DNA of 64,000 nucleotides from Paraburkholderia bryophila (GCF_003269035.1 NZ_QLTK01000011.1:120853-184852); one strand, 5' to 3'; counted from the first letter of the stretch, positions 24,628 through 34,271 are shown. Numbers and translations are program-made. The notes: generated from the letters alone by a model not told the origin.

Positions 24628-27396
24628 ATGCCACCGCTGCGCGCTGCGAATCTGCTCGCCACTCTCGAAGGTTCACGCCTGCATTCGGCCGACTGTGCCC
24701 ACTGGCAGCGCTGGGGGCCGTATCTCAGCGAGCGTCAGTGGGGCACCGTGCGGGAGGATTACAGCCCGGACGGCACCGCGTGGGACTCCTTTCCGCATGA
24801 CCATGCCCGCAGCCGCGCATACCGTTGGGGCGAAGACGGCATTGCCGGTTTCGGCGACGACAAACTGAGCTGGTGTGTGTCGCTCGCGCTGTGGAACCGC
24901 AAGGATCCGATCCTGAAAGAGCGCCTGTTCGGCCTCACCAACGCGCAGGGCAACCATGGCGAGGACGTGAAGGAGCTGTACTTCTACGTCGACGGCACGC
25001 CCACGCATTCGTACATGCGAATGCTCTACAAGTATCCGATCGCCGCATTCCCCTACAACGATTTGGTCCAGGAAAACGCCCGCCGTGGCGCCGACATGCC
25101 GGAGTATGAAATTCTCGATACCGGCGTGTTCGACGATTGCTGCTATTTCGACGTCCAGGTCGAATACGCGAAGCACGCGCCCGACGACATCCTGATGCGC
25201 GTAACGATTCATAATCGCGCGGACCAGGCCGCTTCGCTGGATGTGCTGCCGCAGATCTGGGCGCGCAATTCGTGGTCCTGGAAAGAGAATAAAGACAAAC
25301 CGTCGTTGACGGCCGGTACGGATCACAACGGCAACGCGCAACTGGTCGGCCATCAGCATGGCCACGAGCCGATCGTGGTGACGGCCTGGTCGAAAGACGC
25401 GCCGCAGGTCAACTGGCTGTTCTGCGAGAACGACACCAACGTCAAGCGTCTGTTCAATATGGACGGCACGGGTCCGTTCAAAGACGGCTTCAACGACTAC
25501 CTCGTCCATGGCGACGAACAGGCGGTGCGTCGCGACACAGGCACCAAGGCCGCGGCGCATGCAGCGATCGAACTGGGCCCGCACGGGCGCGCGGTGGTGT
25601 ACATGCGCTGGCGCCCGCAGTCCAGTCCCGACGACGTGCTGCTCGATGCCGACACGGTGTTCGCGCACCGCATCGCCGAGGCTGACGAATTCTATGGCGC
25701 GCTGCAACACGAGATTGCGGATGCCGACGCGCGCCTCGTGCAGCGTCAGGCGCTCGCGGGCATGCTGTGGTCGAAGCAGTACTACCAGTACGACGTGCAG
25801 CGCTGGCTCGACGGCGATCCGCTGCAACCCACACCGCCCGCGAGCCGCAAAAAAGGTCGCAACACCGACTGGCGGCATTTGTGCAACGCGGACATCGTGT
25901 CGATGCCCGACAAGTGGGAATACCCGTGGTACGCATCGTGGGACCTGGCGTTTCATGCCGCCGCCTTCGCACTGATCGATCCCGCGTTTGCTAAACGGCA
26001 ATTGCTGCTGCTGGTGAAAGACCGCTATCAGCATCCGAACGGTCAGATACCCGCCTACGAATGGGCCTTGGGCGACGCCAATCCGCCGGTCCATGCGTGG
26101 GCCGCGTGGCGCGTTTATGAAATCGACCGTGCGCTCACCGGCAAGGCGGATCGCGATTTTCTGGAACTGGTGTTCCACAAGCTGCTGCTGAACTTCTCGT
26201 GGTGGGTGAACCGTAAGGACGCCGACGGTCACAACATTTTCCAGGGCGGCTTTCTCGGTCTGGACAACGTCGGCATTTTCGACCGCTCGTCGCCGCTGCC
26301 CACCGGCGGGCACATCGATCAGGCCGACGGCACTGCGTGGATGGCCGCGTACGCGCTCGACCTCATGCGTATCGCGCTGGAACTCGCCTATGCGAACCAC
26401 GTGTTCGTCGACATCGGCGTGAAGTTCTTCGAGCACTTCCTGTATATCGCCGAAGCCGTGAGTTGCGACGACGGCTGCGACACCGGCCTCTGGGACTCGG
26501 AAGACGAATTCTTCTACGACAAGCTGCGTCTGCCTGACGGCAGTAACGTGCCTTTGCGGCTGCGCTCCATTGTCGGGTTGATTCCGCTGTTCGCCGTGCA
26601 CGTGCTCGAGCATCGTCTGCATGGCGGCTTGCCGGGGCTGCGCGAACGGTTGACCTGGTTCCTCGAGCATCGTCCCGATCTGGCGCGGCTGGTTTCGCGC
26701 TGGAACGAACCCGGCAAGAGCAATGCGCTGTTGCTGTCCCTGTTGCGCGGGCATCGCATGAAAGCGCTGCTGCGCCGCGCGCTCGACGAAAGCGAGTTCC
26801 TGTCCGATCACGGGGTGCGGGCGCTGTCGCGGGTTCATCGCGACCAGCCGTTCGTGTTCAACCACAACGGCGACAGCTTTACCGTCAAGTACCTGCCGGC
26901 CGAATCGGACTCGCGTGTGTTCGGTGGCAATTCGAACTGGCGGGGCCCGGTGTGGATGCCGATGAATTATCTGCTGATCGAATCGCTCTACGAATTCCAT
27001 CGCTATTACGGCGACGATTTTCGTGTCGAGTATCCGACCGGGTCGGGGCAGAAATTCTCGCTCAGCGAGATCGCTGACGAACTCGCGCGCCGCTGCACGA
27101 CGCTGTTCCTCAAGAATAAAGCGGGCGAGCGTCCGGTGATGGGCGCTTATCCGCTGTTGCAGGCTGATCCGCATTCGCGCGATCTGGTGTTGTTCCATGA
27201 GTACTTTCATGGCGACAACGGGCGCGGCGTGGGCGCTTCGCATCAGACCGGCTGGACCGGACTGGTGGCGTTGCTGTTGCAGCCGCGTGCCATGGCGGCG
27301 TCGGGCAATGTGCCGTTGACGGGCGAGGGCGACCAGGCGCCGATTCCGACCGGGCCCAATGCGCAGGTCGCGACGCCTGACGTGCAGGTTACATAA
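24628..27396 (+). CDS. glycoside hydrolase family 63-like glucosidase
   Basis: A 922-residue bacterial MGH1/GH63-type protein starting 51 bp after the debranching gene. Landmarks include RWGPYLSERQWGTVREDY near the N-terminus, KWEYPWYASWDLAFHAAAFA in the (alpha/alpha)6 domain (catalytic acid region WD) and NWRGPVWMPMNYLLIESL near the C-terminus. GH63 enzymes hydrolyse terminal alpha-glucosyl links by inversion. The bacterial substrates are small glucosides such as glucosylglycerate, or oligosaccharides. No signal peptide, so it acts in the cytoplasm. Context suggests release of glucose for the adjacent kinase and dehydrogenase. Confidence 0.85.
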   Translation: MPPLRAANLLATLEGSRLHSADCAHWQRWGPYLSERQWGTVREDYSPDGTAWDSFPHDHARSRAYRWGEDGIAGFGDDKLSWCVSLALWNRKDPILKERLFGLTNAQGNHGEDVKELYFYVDGTPTHSYMRMLYKYPIAAFPYNDLVQENARRGADMPEYEILDTGVFDDCCYFDVQVEYAKHAPDDILMRVTIHNRADQAASLDVLPQIWARNSWSWKENKDKPSLTAGTDHNGNAQLVGHQHGHEPIVVTAWSKDAPQVNWLFCENDTNVKRLFNMDGTGPFKDGFNDYLVHGDEQAVRRDTGTKAAAHAAIELGPHGRAVVYMRWRPQSSPDDVLLDADTVFAHRIAEADEFYGALQHEIADADARLVQRQALAGMLWSKQYYQYDVQRWLDGDPLQPTPPASRKKGRNTDWRHLCNADIVSMPDKWEYPWYASWDLAFHAAAFALIDPAFAKRQLLLLVKDRYQHPNGQIPAYEWALGDANPPVHAWAAWRVYEIDRALTGKADRDFLELVFHKLLLNFSWWVNRKDADGHNIFQGGFLGLDNVGIFDRSSPLPTGGHIDQADGTAWMAAYALDLMRIALELAYANHVFVDIGVKFFEHFLYIAEAVSCDDGCDTGLWDSEDEFFYDKLRLPDGSNVPLRLRSIVGLIPLFAVHVLEHRLHGGLPGLRERLTWFLEHRPDLARLVSRWNEPGKSNALLLSLLRGHRMKALLRRALDESEFLSDHGVRALSRVHRDQPFVFNHNGDSFTVKYLPAESDSRVFGGNSNWRGPVWMPMNYLLIESLYEFHRYYGDDFRVEYPTGSGQKFSLSEIADELARRCTTLFLKNKAGERPVMGAYPLLQADPHSRDLVLFHEYFHGDNGRGVGASHQTGWTGLVALLLQPRAMAASGNVPLTGEGDQAPIPTGPNAQVATPDVQVT

Positions 27397-27511
27397 GCCC
27401 TACACGCCAGCCTGCCAGCCCGTTTGTGGAGTCGTTTTTGAACTGTGTGGCTTCAAGCGTGGTCTTTCATGTACCGCCACGTCCGTTCCATTGGCTTCCT
27501 GAGTGAATCCC

Positions 27512-29134
27512 ATGTCGACTACACCGAATACTTCCGCTTCCAACCGCCCCGCCACCGCCGAGGAACCGAGCTGCAAAGTCAGCGTAAGTCCGCACGACGC
27601 GCCGTCCGTCCCTGCGTCGCCGGCCGGCAAGCGGCCCGCACCGCCTTGCACGCTGGTGATTTTCGGCGCCGGCGGCGACCTGACCAAACGGCTGCTGATG
27701 CCGGCGCTCTACAACCTCGCCGTGGATGGTCTGCTCGACGACGGCATGAAGATCGTCGGCGTGAATCACGGTGAGCGCGAGACAAGCGCATGGCGCGACG
27801 ACCTGCACAAGTCGCTCGAACAGTTCGCCGCCGACAAGGCCAGCACCTTCCACGCCGGCAAGCTCGACGACAAAGCGTGGGACTGGGTCGCGCAACGCCT
27901 CGAATACATGGCCGGCGAATTCGAAACCGACGACGTCTACACGAAGCTGAAGCAGAAGCTCGATCAGGCACAAGGCGGCAACGTGATTTTCTATCTCGCC
28001 GTCACGTCGCGTTTCTTTAAACCGATCGTCGAGCGTCTCGGCAAAGCAGGTCTGTTGAAAGAAGGCGAGGGCGAAGGGGGATGCTTCCGCCGTATCGTCG
28101 TGGAAAAGCCGTTCGGCACCGATCTCGCTTCGGCCCGCGATCTGAACGCGCACATCCTCTCGTATGCGGACGAATCGCAGGTGTACCGCATCGATCACTT
28201 TCTCGGCAAGGACACCGTGCAGAGCATTCTCGCGGTGCGCTTCGCGAATGCCCTGTTCGAGCCGATCTGGCGGCGCGAGTACATCGACAGCGTGCAGATA
28301 ACGGCGGCGGAAACGATCGGCGTGGAAGGGCGCGGCAAGTTCTACGAACAGACCGGCGCGTTCCGCGACATGCTGCCGAACCACCTGTTCCAGTTGCTCG
28401 GCATGGTCGCAATGGAACCGCCCAATTCGTTCGACGCCGAAGCCGTGCGCGACAAGAAGGCCGACATCATGCACGCGATCCAGCCGCTCACCGCCGACGA
28501 CGTCGTGTTCGGGCAATACGAAAAGGGCGCGCCGGGTGTCGGCTATCGCGAGGAACCGGACGTGGCGCCCGACAGCACGACGGAAACCTATGCGGCCGCG
28601 CGCGTGTTCGTCGAGAACTGGCGTTGGGCCGGCGTGCCGTTCTATCTACGCACCGGCAAGCGGCTGGCCGCGCGGCGCACGGAAATCTCGGTGCAACTGA
28701 AGCCGGTGCCGTTCCGGTTGTTCCGCGACACGCCCGTCGACGCGCTCACACCGAACGTGCTGACCTTGCGTATCGATCCGGCGCATGGCACGAGCTTCGA
28801 CTTCAACGTCAAGACGCCGGGACCGATCATGCAGGTGGGCGCGGTGCAGTCGTCGTTCGACTATGCGGACTTCTTCGCCGAACGCGCGAACGTCGGCTAC
28901 GAGACCTTGCTCTATGACTGCATGCTCGGCGACGAGACGCTGTTCCAGCGTGCCGACAGCATTGAAACGAGTTGGGCGGCGGTCGAGGACGTGCTGCATC
29001 CGAAAGACGGCGGCGCGATGCCGGTGCACGGCTACGCATCCGGCAGCGAAGGACCGGCGCAAGCGGACGCGCTACTCGCACGCGACGGTCACGCATGGCG
29101 GCCGTTGAAACAGGCGCCAGTCGAAAAGAAGTGA
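27512..29134 (+). CDS. zwf: glucose-6-phosphate 1-dehydrogenase
   Basis: A 540-residue enzyme converting glucose-6-phosphate and NADP to 6-phosphogluconolactone, the entry to the pentose-phosphate and Entner-Doudoroff routes. The dinucleotide site is VIFGAGGDLTKRLLMPALYN, the catalytic motif is RIDHFLGKD, and EKPFGTD and the C-terminal YERLLYD-like region (GYETLLYDCMLGDETLFQR) are present. About 45 extra N-terminal residues precede the fold. A GTG nine bases earlier (27503) is possible, but ATG 27512 is chosen. Likely cotranscribed with the GH63 gene upstream and the ROK kinase downstream. Confidence 0.95.
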   Translation: MSTTPNTSASNRPATAEEPSCKVSVSPHDAPSVPASPAGKRPAPPCTLVIFGAGGDLTKRLLMPALYNLAVDGLLDDGMKIVGVNHGERETSAWRDDLHKSLEQFAADKASTFHAGKLDDKAWDWVAQRLEYMAGEFETDDVYTKLKQKLDQAQGGNVIFYLAVTSRFFKPIVERLGKAGLLKEGEGEGGCFRRIVVEKPFGTDLASARDLNAHILSYADESQVYRIDHFLGKDTVQSILAVRFANALFEPIWRREYIDSVQITAAETIGVEGRGKFYEQTGAFRDMLPNHLFQLLGMVAMEPPNSFDAEAVRDKKADIMHAIQPLTADDVVFGQYEKGAPGVGYREEPDVAPDSTTETYAAARVFVENWRWAGVPFYLRTGKRLAARRTEISVQLKPVPFRLFRDTPVDALTPNVLTLRIDPAHGTSFDFNVKTPGPIMQVGAVQSSFDYADFFAERANVGYETLLYDCMLGDETLFQRADSIETSWAAVEDVLHPKDGGAMPVHGYASGSEGPAQADALLARDGHAWRPLKQAPVEKK

Positions 29135-29169
29135 TTCCATCACGCGGTTCAACATAATCGGGGGACACC

Positions 29170-29988
29170 GTGGCAACACGCAAAACCGTGGCAACGCGTA
29201 AGACGAAAGTGAAGAGCAGCACTGAGCGGATTCTGGCGATCGACGTCGGTGGCACCGGCCTGAAGGCCGCGATCATCGACGCCGATGGGCAGATGAAAAC
29301 CGAGCGCGTGCGGGTCGCCACGCCGCATCCCTGTACGCCGGATCAATTGGTGGACGCGCTGGCGAAGCTGGCCGGGCCGCTGATCGAACAGGAACCGCCC
29401 ACGCTGATGTCGATCGGCTTTCCGGGCGTGGTGCGCAACAACCGCATCCTGACGGCGCCGCATTTCGGCGTGGAGGGGTGGCACGACATTCCGCTGGCGG
29501 ATTCGTTGGCGCAGCGTTTGGGCGGTTTGCCGGTGCGCATGATCAATGACGCGGAGATGCAGGGCTTTGCCGCGATCGAAGGTCACGGTCTGGAATTCGT
29601 GCTGACGCTCGGCACGGGCGCGGGCACGGCGATGTTCCGCGACGGCGAATTGATGCCGCATCTCGAACTGGCCCATCACCCGGTCAGCAAGAAAGGCGTC
29701 GCATACGACGAATACATTGGCGACGCCGCGCGCGACAAAATCGGGAATAAAACGTGGAACCGGCGCGTTAAGAAAGTGATCGGCATTCTCAGCGCGCTCG
29801 TGAACTACGACAAGCTGTGGATCGGCGGCGGCAACGCGGCACGCCTCACGTTCGATTTGCCGGCCAACGTGGCCACCGTTTCCAACGACGCGGGTATTGA
29901 AGGCGGTGCGCGATTGTGGCACCCGAAGTCGTTCCGCGAGACGCGGCAATTGCCGGAAGCGACGGCGCGGACGGGCCGCTTCAAATGA
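29170..29988 (+). CDS. ROK-family kinase, polyphosphate-glucokinase-like
   Basis: A 272-residue kinase of the ROK type. The phosphate-1 loop ILAIDVGGTGLKAAI is at about residues 21-35. VSIGFPGVV, NDAEMQGFA and LGTGAGTAMF follow, and a late WIGGGNA segment corresponds to the adenosine/phosphate-2 site. The DVGGTGLK form and short length resemble polyphosphate/ATP glucokinases (PpgK) rather than ATP-only ROK sugar kinases. It would phosphorylate glucose freed by the two upstream hydrolases for Zwf. The GTG start follows GGGGGACACC. The first 18 residues are a Lys/Arg/Thr-rich tail. Confidence 0.85.
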   Translation: MATRKTVATRKTKVKSSTERILAIDVGGTGLKAAIIDADGQMKTERVRVATPHPCTPDQLVDALAKLAGPLIEQEPPTLMSIGFPGVVRNNRILTAPHFGVEGWHDIPLADSLAQRLGGLPVRMINDAEMQGFAAIEGHGLEFVLTLGTGAGTAMFRDGELMPHLELAHHPVSKKGVAYDEYIGDAARDKIGNKTWNRRVKKVIGILSALVNYDKLWIGGGNAARLTFDLPANVATVSNDAGIEGGARLWHPKSFRETRQLPEATARTGRFK

Positions 29989-30026
29989 CCTTGAAGCCGT
30001 GAACGCATAAAAAAGGGGAATTCACG

Positions 30027-30596
30027 ATGATCCGGAACGGCCGCTTCGACCTCGCGCGACGTTTGCTTTCCGTGGGCGTGTGCACGGCCTTGGCGCTTGC
30101 GGCAACGCATGGCCGTGCGGCCGAAGCGTTCGCCGTGTCTTCGCCCGGTCTTGCCGACGGCGGCACGCTAGATTCGACTCATGCCGCGAGCGCGAACAAT
30201 TGCGGCGGCGGCAACGTGTCGCCGGCGCTGCAATGGCGCAACGTGCCTGCGGGCACGAAGAGTTACGCGGTGACGATCTTCGATCCGGACGGCGCGAAGG
30301 GCTTGGGCATTGTGCATTGGATCGTGTACGGCGTGGCGGCGTCGACCACCTCGCTCGACGCCGGCGCTAGTTCGCCGCCCGGCAGCGTCTCTGGAACGAA
30401 TCGCACGGGCGGCCCGGGGTACTACGGTCCGTGTCCGCCTGTCGGCGATGTGCCGCATCACTACGTCGCGCAGGTCTATGCGCTCGATCTGCCGCCTGAC
30501 GCGTTGCCCGCCGGGCTGACGCGCGACGCTTTGCTCGCGGCCATGAAGGATCATGTGCTCGCCGCGTCGAGCACGGTGCTGCGCTACGGGCGATAA
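30027..30596 (+). CDS. YbhB/YbcL family Raf-kinase-inhibitor-like (PEBP) protein, exported
   Basis: A 189-residue PEBP-fold protein. A signal peptide (residues 1-32, ending HGRAA) directs it to the periplasm. The ligand pocket motifs are visible: SPALQWRNVP, FDPDGAKGLGIVHWIVYG and YYGPCPPVGDVPHHYVAQV. Bacterial members have no firmly known substrate. GGGGAATTCACG precedes the ATG. The convergent aldo/keto reductase frame overlaps the last 230 bases of this gene. Confidence 0.9.
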   Translation: MIRNGRFDLARRLLSVGVCTALALAATHGRAAEAFAVSSPGLADGGTLDSTHAASANNCGGGNVSPALQWRNVPAGTKSYAVTIFDPDGAKGLGIVHWIVYGVAASTTSLDAGASSPPGSVSGTNRTGGPGYYGPCPPVGDVPHHYVAQVYALDLPPDALPAGLTRDALLAAMKDHVLAASSTVLRYGR

Positions 30597-31590
30597 GTCG
30601 GGCCGCGGCGCCCCAGCGATATTCCACGCTCGCTTCGTCGAGTTGCGTTTTGATCTGCGCGTCGAGCACTAACTCCGAAGCCGCGAGCGTGTCGCTCAAT
30701 TGCTCCGCACGGCTCGCGCCGATAATCGCCGACGTGATCTGCGGATTCGCCAACACCCACGCCAGTGAAACGCGCGTCAACGACTCGCCGGTCGGCGCCA
30801 CGATCGTCCGCAAGCGCTCGATCGTTTCGAACTCGCGCTGATGCCAATAGCGCTGCTGGTACATCGCGCCAGCCTTGCCGACGGTCTCCGTGAAGCGCCC
30901 CGTGGTCGGCGTGGCATCCAGCTTGTGCTTGCCGGTCAGCAGGCCGCCCGCGAGCGGGTTATACGGCATCACGGCCAACTGCTCTTCGGCAGCCAGCGGC
31001 AGCAACTCCCGCTCGATCTGGCGAAACAGCAGGTTGTAGCGCGGCTGCACCGAAACGAAGCGCGCCACGCGCAAGACGTCGGCGCGGCCCAACGCGCGCG
31101 CCAGCCGGTAGGCGAGAAAATTCGACACGCCGACATAGCGCGCCTTGCCGGACCGCACGATTACGTCCAGCGCTTCGAGCGTTTCGTCGAGCGGCGTGTT
31201 CGCGTCGTCGGAGTGCAACTGATAGAGGTCCACATAGTCGGTGCCGAGGCGGCGCAGCGAGGCGTCGATCGCATCCAGCAGATGTTTGCGCGACGCGCCC
31301 TGGTCCCACGCCGATGGGCCCATCTTGCCGACGGCTTTCGTCGCGAGAATGAAGCGGTCGCGCTTGCCCTTCAGCCAGCGTCCGACGATTTCTTCCGTGC
31401 GTCCGGCAAGATCCTCGCCGCCGCCGAGCGGATAGACGTTGGCCGTATCGATGAAGTTCACGCCGGCCTCGGCGGCCGTGTCGAGAATGCGCTGCGAGGC
31501 CTCTTCTTCTGTCTGCAGGCCGAAGGTCATCGTGCCGAGACACAGTCGCGAAACATTCAGGCCCGTGCGGCCGAACTGGCGGTATTGCAT
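30367..31590 (-). CDS. aldo/keto reductase with C-terminal extension overlapping the next gene
   Basis: A TIM-barrel aldo/keto reductase. It starts MQYRQFGRTGLNVSRLCLG and has the catalytic D/Y/K/H set (FIDTANVYPLGGGE, FILATKAVGKMG, VDLYQLHSDD). It should end soon after LDEASVEYRWGAAAR, where relatives usually stop. No stop occurs here, and the frame runs another 70 or so Arg/Ala-rich residues into the antisense of the PEBP gene. The tail looks like shadow coding, so the natural stop has probably been lost. GGAG eight bases before the ATG at 31590 fixes the start. NADPH-dependent reduction of carbonyls is likely; substrate unknown. Confidence 0.85.
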   Translation of the reverse strand: MQYRQFGRTGLNVSRLCLGTMTFGLQTEEEASQRILDTAAEAGVNFIDTANVYPLGGGEDLAGRTEEIVGRWLKGKRDRFILATKAVGKMGPSAWDQGASRKHLLDAIDASLRRLGTDYVDLYQLHSDDANTPLDETLEALDVIVRSGKARYVGVSNFLAYRLARALGRADVLRVARFVSVQPRYNLLFRQIERELLPLAAEEQLAVMPYNPLAGGLLTGKHKLDATPTTGRFTETVGKAGAMYQQRYWHQREFETIERLRTIVAPTGESLTRVSLAWVLANPQITSAIIGASRAEQLSDTLAASELVLDAQIKTQLDEASVEYRWGAAARLIARSAAPCSTRRAHDPSWPRAKRRASARRATRQAADRAHRPARRSDAAHRRQADTDRSTPGRPCDSFQRRCRAAN

Positions 31591-31794
31591 GGTCAACTCC
31601 GAAGTGAACGGAACGGTGAGAACAGGCGGTGTTGCAAAAAGGATAAACCGTGTCGGGATTTCGTGTCGGCGATCGGGCTGACGAATCGTTGTATATTTGA
31701 AAGCTTTCTTATGCCAACTGTCTTTCAATCATATTGATCAGCTTTACTCCTGCCTTGTCTAAAGTTTACAAACAAGTAATAAAGAGAATTCTCC

Positions 31795-31833
31795 ATAACG
31801 TTGAAAATTACGTTATCCCTACGTTGGTAACGT
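31795..31833. promoter_or_regulatory. clustered ACGTT inverted repeats
   Basis: ATAACGT (31795-31801) and ACGTTAT (31810-31816) form a perfect inverted repeat. A second one follows at once, ACGTT-GGT-AACGT (31821-31833). They lie between the aldo/keto reductase start and the Fur-box promoter, in AT-rich DNA. Repeated half sites of this kind suggest a regulator-binding region; the protein is unknown. Confidence 0.35.
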
Positions 31834-31873
31834 GCTGAAATAAACCGATTACAGGAAGTAAGAGACGCCGACG

Positions 31874-31915
31874 TTGATGCAAATTTATGCGTATGGAATG
31901 ATAGCGATTCTCATT
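31874..31915 (+). promoter_or_regulatory. promoter with Fur box for the TonB receptor operon
   Basis: TTGATG (31874-31879) and AATGAT (31897-31902) are spaced by 17 bp like sigma-70 -35 and -10 boxes. Over the -10 lies AATGATAGCGATTCTCATT (31897-31915), a close match to the Fur consensus and its 7-1-7 form (TGATAGC-G-ATTCTCA). Iron-loaded Fur would block the promoter, as expected for a siderophore-receptor gene. Confidence 0.75.
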
Positions 31916-32044
31916 TAACCATCAGCCAGCCATCCCGTCGTCTCTGCTTCATTCAGGAGACCGGCAGCCAGCCAAATGCAGCTTTGTCATTGATCGCGTG
32001 CGCAGACATGCGAATCCGGCAAGTGCAACTCCGACGGGATTTCC

Positions 32045-34249
32045 ATGTTCAACCACACGCCGCTTGCGACCGCGTTAGCGCTAGCCTTTGCCATTCCTTT
32101 TGCGACGCCGGCCGTCGCGCAGACCGCCGCGCAAGCCACGACGCAGCCGGCGACCGACAAAGCCGCGAACGCGAGCGCCGCCACGGCCGCCACCGACAGC
32201 GGCACGCTGCCGACCATCGGCGTCGCGGCGCAGGCTGAACAGCAGGACTTCCAGGCGGAAAAATCGAATGTCGGCGCGAAGACGCCTACCGCGTTGCGCG
32301 ACATTCCGCAGACGGTCACCGTCATCAATAAAGACGTGCTCGCTTCGCAAGGCGCCACGTCGTTCCAGGACGCGCTGCGCAATGCGCCGGGCGTGACGAT
32401 CGGCGGCGCCGAGGGCGGCCAGATCGGCAACAACATCAACCTGCGCGGCTTCACGGCGCAGAACGACATCTATCTGGACGGCTTCCGCGATCGCAACCAG
32501 TACTATCGCGACACCTTCGACCTCGAAGAACTCGAAGTGCTGTACGGTCCGTCGTCGATGCTGTTCGGCCGCGGCTCTACGGGCGGCGTGATCAATCAGG
32601 TCAGCAAGAAAGCGAACCTGAAGGATTCGGCGGAAGTCACGGAAATGATCGGCACCGACGACCGCTATCGCAGCACCGTCGACGTGAACCACAAGCTGAC
32701 CGACACCGCGGCGATTCGCCTGAACGCATTCGGCCAGAGCCTCGGCTCGACGCGCGACGTGATGAAGAACAAGGATTACGGCATCGCGCCGGAAGTGCGT
32801 TTCGGCATCGGCACACCGACCGAAGTGACGCTGTCCGCCCTGATCCAGCACAACGACGACATGCCCGACTACGGCGTGCAGGCGTTGAACGGCCGGCCGT
32901 CGCCGGTGCCGAAGAACACGTTCTACGGCCTGACCACCGACCGGACGATCCAGGACGTGCAGACGTTCACCGCCGCGATCAAGCACAAGTTCTCCGACGC
33001 GCTCACGCTCACCAACCAGACGCAGTTTTCGCACTCCATGACCGACGCGCGCGAAACCGCGCCGCAATCGGTGCTGACGGGCCCGCTGTCGAGCAGCACC
33101 GCGCTGGTCAACGGCAATTTCACGACGTTGTCGCCGTCGCAACTGTTCATCAAGTTGCAGAGCCACGACCGCGTGATCGAGAACCACTCGCTGTACAACG
33201 ACACCACGGTCGAATACAAATTCGACACCGGCCCGATCAAACACGACCTGATCGCGGGCGTTGAACTCGGCCACGACAGCTACTCGAACCAGGCGTACAC
33301 GCGCAACAATCTGCCGGTCGTAACGATGCTGAACCCGGCGTATCTGTCCTCGCCGGCGGGTGTCACCACGACGGTCGGCAACTACGCGAACTCCGGTTCG
33401 AATGAAATTGCCGGCTACGTGAACGACACCGTTTCGCTCGGTCAACACTGGAAGGTGATTGGCGGTTTGCGTTGGGATCGCTTCCAGGCACAGATCCACA
33501 ACTCGATCAGTCTGCCGGCTTACGCGAGCCAAACCAACTTCTTCACCAGCGTTCGCGCCGGCGTGATTTATCAGCCGACCGACTGGCAGTCCTACTACGT
33601 GTCGTACGGCACGTCGTTCGATCCGTCGCTCGAAGCGTTGACTGTCACCAACCTCACGCAGAATCTGGCGCCGGAGTCGACCAGGTCGTATGAAGTGGGC
33701 GGCAAGTGGGATCTGCTCGGCGGCAATCTGTCGGTGAATTCGGCGTTCTTCCGCGAGGAAATGACCAACGCCCGCACCCAGGTGTCGCCGACCGAATACG
33801 AACTCGACGGCGATATCCGCGTGGACGGCTTCCAGGCCGGCGTCACCGGTCACATCACCGACAAGTGGCAGATTTTCGGCGGCTATACGTACATGGACGC
33901 CGTCGTTCTGAAGGCGCTCGACGGTACGCAGGGGCACACGCCGGCCAATACGCCGCGCAACACGCTGACGCTCTGGACCACCTACGCGATCACGCCGCAT
34001 TGGGAAATTGGCGGTGGCCCGACGTACATGTCGCCGCGCTACGCGTCGAACACGAATTATGTTCAGGTGCCGGGCTACACGCGTTGGGACGCCACCGCCG
34101 CTTACCATGCGAAGAAATACGACGTGCGCCTGAACCTGTTGAACCTGACCAACAAGCAGTACTACGACGGTCTGATTCAATCGGACGGGGGCCGTTCCGT
34201 GCCGGGTATCGGCCGCACGCTGCTCGCCACGTTCGACTACCGCTTCTGA
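32045..34249 (+). CDS. TonB-dependent siderophore receptor (PiuA/Fiu type)
   Basis: A 734-residue outer-membrane receptor. Residues 1-25 are a signal peptide (LAFAIPFATPAVAQ). The plug follows with LRDIPQTVTVINKDVLASQG and LRNAPGVTIGGAEGG, then a 22-strand barrel ending in the typical LLATFDYRF with terminal phenylalanine. Proteins of this size next to a PKHD hydroxylase are the PiuA/Fiu catecholate (monomeric catechol) iron-siderophore receptors. It opens an iron-controlled unit with the downstream piuC-like and PepSY genes. A Fur box lies 130 bp upstream. Confidence 0.92.
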   Translation: MFNHTPLATALALAFAIPFATPAVAQTAAQATTQPATDKAANASAATAATDSGTLPTIGVAAQAEQQDFQAEKSNVGAKTPTALRDIPQTVTVINKDVLASQGATSFQDALRNAPGVTIGGAEGGQIGNNINLRGFTAQNDIYLDGFRDRNQYYRDTFDLEELEVLYGPSSMLFGRGSTGGVINQVSKKANLKDSAEVTEMIGTDDRYRSTVDVNHKLTDTAAIRLNAFGQSLGSTRDVMKNKDYGIAPEVRFGIGTPTEVTLSALIQHNDDMPDYGVQALNGRPSPVPKNTFYGLTTDRTIQDVQTFTAAIKHKFSDALTLTNQTQFSHSMTDARETAPQSVLTGPLSSSTALVNGNFTTLSPSQLFIKLQSHDRVIENHSLYNDTTVEYKFDTGPIKHDLIAGVELGHDSYSNQAYTRNNLPVVTMLNPAYLSSPAGVTTTVGNYANSGSNEIAGYVNDTVSLGQHWKVIGGLRWDRFQAQIHNSISLPAYASQTNFFTSVRAGVIYQPTDWQSYYVSYGTSFDPSLEALTVTNLTQNLAPESTRSYEVGGKWDLLGGNLSVNSAFFREEMTNARTQVSPTEYELDGDIRVDGFQAGVTGHITDKWQIFGGYTYMDAVVLKALDGTQGHTPANTPRNTLTLWTTYAITPHWEIGGGPTYMSPRYASNTNYVQVPGYTRWDATAAYHAKKYDVRLNLLNLTNKQYYDGLIQSDGGRSVPGIGRTLLATFDYRF

Positions 34250-34271
34250 TGTAAGCCGAATGGCTGCGTTA

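Noticed and set aside
24673..27243. 856-residue minus-strand frame opposite the GH63 gene
   Set aside because: Antisense shadow; the plus-strand product has clear family motifs.
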